The translations under genes were made by a program, and so were the position numbers. DNA of 64,000 nucleotides from Watersipora subatra (lineage: Eukaryota; Bryozoa; Gymnolaemata; Cheilostomatida; Watersiporidae), in contig NC_088714.1 of NCBI RefSeq assembly GCF_963576615.1, forward strand, positions 35,195,143 through 35,259,142. Reading direction: 5' to 3'. The stretch's first letter is position 1. Each line of letters begins with the position of its first letter. The notes beneath the pieces are model-generated. The model did no database searches, was not told the origin of the DNA, and saw nothing but the letters and a program-made list of their open reading frames with translations. Below, one piece after another: positions 59,851-64,000 of the stretch.

Positions 59851-59907
59851 TTATGGCAGTTTCCACACTGACAAAGCTGCTTCGTCTGGTGGGACCACAT
59901 AAACATC
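59851..59907 (-). CDS. Candidate second exon of a very short gene
   Basis: After an acceptor (GTTTTATTGATTACAG) the minus strand reads DVYVVPPDEAALSVWKLP then TAA (59853-59851). Joined in phase to ATG GAG at 60507-60502 this gives a 20-residue peptide. A minus-strand AATAAA lies at 59719-59714. It may be a micropeptide, a short upstream frame of a longer mRNA, or a non-coding RNA. Confidence 0.3.
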   Translation of the reverse strand, partial: DVYVVPPDEAALSVWKLP

Positions 59908-60501
59908 CTGTAATCAATAAAACAAATGCAATAAATATATGTCATTCATAGATATTTCATTCTAACACGTATTTATTGAAAGCTTTCAAATTGGTAGTTT
60001 GATAGATTGCGAGTGTAATTTTAAAAATGAATAAATGTTTCACAAAAGCATAAGTACGCCAAGCTAACGATTCGAAGCTTTGATTCTGGAAGTTAAAGAT
60101 GGGCATTGATCAATCGATTTTCTTCACTTACTACAAGTGAACATCTAAAGTCAAATCATAAATCTAATTTACTAGCTAAAACTGCTAAAAAAAATTTGAA
60201 GCAAATATAGCTAGGTGAAACGATAAAAAAATTATAAAACGATGATTGTGATAGCAAAAAGTTATAAATCAATTAATTAGTAAATGTATTCATGAGTACT
60301 AAAATCATTACCTTTAGTATAATCATCAATCTAAACCATTGTATTGCTAGATGCTATGGATTAAAAAAAAGCAGTCAAGAACTCACTGTACATATGTGTC
60401 TCGCACAGGAAATTACATTATAACCTCAGACAGGGAAATATAATCCGAATGTAAACTCAACAGTGTATCTAACGGATCCTCAAAGTAAAAGATAAATTTA
60501 C

Positions 60502-60735
60502 CTCCATTCTCCGATCTTCCTCCGTAGCACTTTAATCACCTAGTGCTCAGAAAACTCGGAGTCACCTTCGCAGTCACTTGGCAGTAATTTTTACAGTTCT
60601 GTTGCCCGTCAATAAAATGTGTCGATCGAATCATTCATTAAAGTAACGATGTTAATTAACTTAGTAAATATCCATGTTCATGCGATTTAATAATAGAGTA
60701 AAATCCCTAAATTTGAGATCACAGACAACGCGTTT
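60502..60735 (-). other. Candidate first exon (mostly 5' UTR)
   Basis: It begins about 30 bases after a TATA-like sequence, includes a GC-richer stretch (CGGAGGAAGATCGGAGA) and ends ATG GAG|GTAAAT at 60501. The start is an estimate. Confidence 0.35.
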
Positions 60736-60759
60736 TACGAGTGATAACATTTATTACGG

Positions 60760-60858
60760 CCTATATAAAAATTTCGTGCTGATTATTGGCTAATGAAGCG
60801 ACCTTATATTTATCGCTCGTGGGCTCTTTTTTCAGATGTATCACTAGTTACGTCACAA
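60760..60858 (-). promoter_or_regulatory. Candidate promoter: CRE, CCAAT and TATA in order
   Basis: Reading the minus strand: GTGACGTAA (60856-60848, CRE-like), GCCAAT (60789-60784), then TTTTATATAG (60770-60761). Order and spacing fit a promoter firing toward 60735. A plus-strand TATAAAA overlaps the same site, so direction is not certain. Confidence 0.4.
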
Positions 60859-61498
60859 ATGAAGCGCCCGCTGGAGTCTGAGCTTTTTAAAAGATGGTCT
60901 CATTCAAACGCATATACCTCTGGACAGGATTAGTCTACAAAGACAAAAAAGACATCAAATTGTAGCTGATGTTTTAGCCTTTTATTGGTCTTAATTTCAT
61001 TAAATCGACCTTTTTGACGCAACCATATCTTTAAGCTTTTTTTATAGAGCAAAAAGTTGAACTCACACAAGCCTGACCTTACCATCGATACACTTGGGCC
61101 ATTTAGCGTGATAAGCATACTCCCTAGTAATACAGGCTAAACACTATCGGCACATGTTCTGATATAGGCGCAGTCTAAAGAGGCTTTGTTCTCTGCAAAC
61201 TGCACTTTTTCGTAATGTTAATTTTAGCATTACGGCATGATGATTAAACACTTGCTTCACAAAGGAGTGTCTAAAATGATATTCCTGGCAAACTCCTGTA
61301 AACATTATCTATGACAAAAATTGTGTATAAATTAAAAAAACCAGATCTTGTCAGTTGGATCATGACTCTTCACTAAGTTGATATATTCTACTTGGCTGGG
61401 TGACTTTCCGCAATAAAACTCGAGTCTAAGAGAGTGGCTGATTTTAAAAAAAGAGCAGTTAGCACCTAGTTGGTAGTTGATAAGTTTAGTTCTCTAGT
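60859..61498. other. Intergenic, no feature seen
   Basis: No supported gene or repeat between the candidate promoter and the 34-bp array. Confidence 0.5.
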
Positions 61499-61970
61499 TA
61501 ACACTAGCGACAACAGCTATCTGGTAATTGGTTAACACTAGTGATAACAGCTATCTGGTAATTGGTTAACACTAGTGATAACAGCTATCTGGTAATTGGT
61601 CAACACTAATGACAACAGCTATCTGGTAGTTGGTTAACACTAATGACAACAGCTATCTGGTAATTGGTTAACACTAGTGATAACAGCTATCTGGTAATTG
61701 GTTAACACTAGTGATAACAGCTATCTGGTAATTGGTTAACACTAGTGATAACAGCTATCTGGTAATTGGTTAACACTAATGACAACAGCTATCTGGTAAT
61801 TGGTTAACACTAGCAACAACATTTATCTGGTAATTGGTTAGCACTAATGACAACAGCTATCTGGTAATTGGTTAACACTAGTAATAACAGCTATCTGGTA
61901 GTTGGTTAACACTAATGACACCAGCTATCTGGTAATTGGTTAACACTAGTGACAACAGCTATCTGGTAAT
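61499..61970. repeat. 34-bp minisatellite, about 14 copies
   Basis: Units of TAACACTAGTGATAACAGCT + ATCTGGTAATTGGT with GTGATAAC/ATGACAAC variants. The last unit is cut after CTGGTAAT at 61970, where CCCACGACCAAA begins. Confidence 0.94.
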
Positions 61971-63271
61971 CCCACGACCAAACACGAGCGAAGCGATTGT
62001 TTGGGAGCTTTATGATAAATGCATATGCGCACACAACTTCCCAAAAATTATCCATCAACAGCCGTTACCAAACCCTTGTACCAGAAATCCCATCAAAAAA
62101 TTTTACCATTTTTGTGTAGAGTCGTTCAAGTATAATAATGATACAAAACACATATAAACATATTTAAATATGTTACCAAGTCTTTGAAAAGATGATGCAA
62201 TATCCTAAAACTAACCCATCGGATCGGATTATACATACATAGACAGATTAATTTGGCCTACAATCGCCCTTAAAACTTGACAAACCTTTTTTAATCGAAA
62301 TTAAGACCGACCAACGAAACGCTGATAAGGCCGTGCAACAGAGAGTAGAACCATTGAGTCATGAGCATTTCACGAAAAAAATGTGCACATTTCACCAGTC
62401 TATGGCATTGTCCAATTGCCGAAGGTTTCTGTAATTAACGTTGAAGTACTGAAAAGTAATCGTTTCTTTTTTGCCGATTCTACTGGACTCTGACATTTCG
62501 GACACTTATAATGAGTACTTTGGTATTCCAACTGATGTCCAAAGCAGTGAAAGTAAAGGAAATGACGATGATATTTTTCTAACGATTCTTATAAGATTAT
62601 TACAATATTTAATTGTAAGAATAATTATTCGATTTTATAAGATTATTGAGATTTAGTTATAGGAATAATCATTTGAATTTACAAGATCGGAGTAAATAGT
62701 GACCGATGGTGTGCAATATGTTAATGTTATTATTTTCTAAAGATTTTGTTGATGATACTGCGGCTGTGCCCAATATTGCGGTACTGCCAAGCCGTTTTTA
62801 ATATCTGCGAAATTAAGTAATAGGCCTACATTTTCTTATAGATATACATCTATTTCTATGACAACTAGCTAAAATCTGTTTAGATTTTTAAATTCAGCAT
62901 AATCTTTTAGATATCAATACAGAAATCTAGATAAATATCACAACTTCTTGATATTGGTTGCTATGACCAATGACATACAGCCCCCCAGCCTGTGTATATT
63001 ACACAGGAGCTTGCCATTTTACTTCTAATATTACATTTCTCCTATTGCAGGGGAGACATATAAACATATAATCTTTTCTTTTCATTATTGCTGTTTGTTG
63101 TACATAATAACACCCAGTACATTACAGCTACCATTGCAGCTACCATTGCAGTTCTCATATTGCACTGCAGTGCCATTTGACTGCTAATATTGCATTTCTG
63201 AACCGGCAGACCTTTTCTTTTTCCATTATCACTTTGGTCGCGGGCTGTATGACAGGGGAACTTCTAGTAAA
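61971..63271 (-). mobile_element. Second, inverted copy of the segment inside the 40-kb Helitron
   Basis: It begins CCCACGACCAAACACGAGCG and has TTTGGTCGCGGG at 63233-63244. Reversed, it aligns collinearly with 40650-41639: for example TGCAATATTAGCAG, CATTTGACTG and CAATAGGAGAAATGTAA blocks occur in the same order. It is longer in the middle (about 62470-62960) than the other copy. Helitron ends are not seen here, so the CCCACGACC-bounded segment may be a mobile unit in its own right. It abuts the 34-bp array exactly. Confidence 0.6.
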
Positions 63272-63671
63272 GTAAATCTTCATAATAAATCACTGCATAT
63301 ATTTGATATGCTTTCCTAGTTGTCTACAGTTACTTAGTAGTTTACCTGTTGCTATTTACTAATGCTACCTGCGGCCTGTCACCATTTTCACTTAGCTGAC
63401 CCAAAAGTCCACAATGTGAAAAAAGAATTTTGGAGCACTCCCGTAGTGAGCCTTGCCTCGCTTGTCTAGCTTTTTTAGCTTAATCTAATTTGGATCCTTC
63501 GTTATCAAAATGGTCGACCAGTCCCAAGTATAGCAGTCTAGCCAAGTATCTGCTAACGGGTGCAGTCCCAAGCATGCTAATGATATATCTGACATTCACA
63601 ATTTTGCATTCTCAAGCACAAGAACCAGCCACACACAGGTTGTTAAATAGTGAAAAGTAACTTGCAACTGA
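63272..63671. other. Intergenic, no feature seen
   Basis: Unique-looking sequence before the terminal array. Nothing supported. Confidence 0.5.
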
Positions 63672-64000
63672 TGAGCCGTTTGTTAGAGAGAATGACCCCA
63701 GTGATTTGTTAGAGGGAATGGCCTCAGTGATTTGTTAGAGGGAATGACCTCAGTGATGTGTTAGAGAGAATGACCTCAGTGACTTGTTAGAGAGAATGAC
63801 CTCAGTGATTTGTTAGAGAGAATGACCTCAGTGATTTGTTAGAGAGAATGACCTCAGTGATTTGTTAGAGAGAATGACCCCAGTGATTTGTTAGAGAGAA
63901 TGACCTCAGTGATTTGTTTGAGAGAATGACCTCAGAGATTTGTTAGAGAGAATGACCTCAGTGATTTGTTAGAGAGAATGACCCCAGTGATTTGTTAGAG
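63672..64000. repeat. 26-bp minisatellite running off the right edge
   Basis: About 12.7 copies of GATTTGTTAGAGAGAATGAC + CTCAGT, with CCCCAGT and GAGGGAATG variants. It continues beyond the window. Confidence 0.95.

Noticed and set aside
59830-59907. CQCGNC zinc-ribbon-like peptide in an alternative minus-strand frame
   Set aside because: The frame ends after a few more codons and has no second cysteine knuckle or splice support.

Overview
This window is nuclear DNA from a metazoan. The genes are split by GT-AG introns, there is a nuclear-type tRNA-Lys gene, and mobile elements of typical animal families are present (Tigger/pogo, hAT, Helitron, and a non-LTR retrotransposon with a restriction-like endonuclease). 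Minisatellite content is very high: about 20 arrays cover roughly 15 kb, near a quarter of the window. I would guess a marine invertebrate, perhaps a lophotrochozoan, but nothing seen fixes the phylum.

Layout. 1-3215 is a 61-bp satellite running in from the left. 3.6-6.6 kb holds two DNA transposons with TA target duplications; the second lies just before a plus-strand exon pair (6618-7307) that ends an unidentified gene. A tentative minus-strand exon pair lies at 7.9-8.6 kb. The main gene, minus strand, coding exons 28823 down to 11424, is a 15-exon gene for a single-pass membrane protein of 843 residues: signal peptide, about 14 leucine-rich repeats, a cysteine-rich juxtamembrane region, one transmembrane helix and a 280-residue basic, Ser-rich cytoplasmic tail. 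All splice phases agree. Five of its introns carry minisatellites, and one array is built from copies of the gene's own exon-3 5' splice site.

A tRNA-Lys(UUU) gene (29545-29617, minus) sits upstream of it. 30.9-34.5 kb is a decayed non-LTR retrotransposon with a tRNA-like sequence at its 5' end. 35-43.5 kb is mostly minisatellites plus a Helitron. A second complete gene (46675 to 44928, minus, TATA box, five exons counting a 5' UTR exon) encodes a small cysteine-free secreted protein of 147 residues that could be a peptide-hormone precursor. 47.8-51.1 kb is a 3.3-kb, 28-bp array, followed by a Helitron with both ends. 53.7-55.4 kb has three unrelated arrays that all have a 13-bp period. 55.9-57.3 kb is a hAT fossil with a perfect 8-bp target duplication. 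59.7-60.9 kb may hold a tiny two-exon transcription unit. The right end has two more arrays and a second, inverted copy of the segment carried inside the 40-kb Helitron.

The genes show no shared pathway. The LRR receptor-like protein and the small secreted protein are separate units, and no partner can be inferred from position. Many long open frames are read-through of tandem repeats whose unit lacks stops; they are not annotated as genes.
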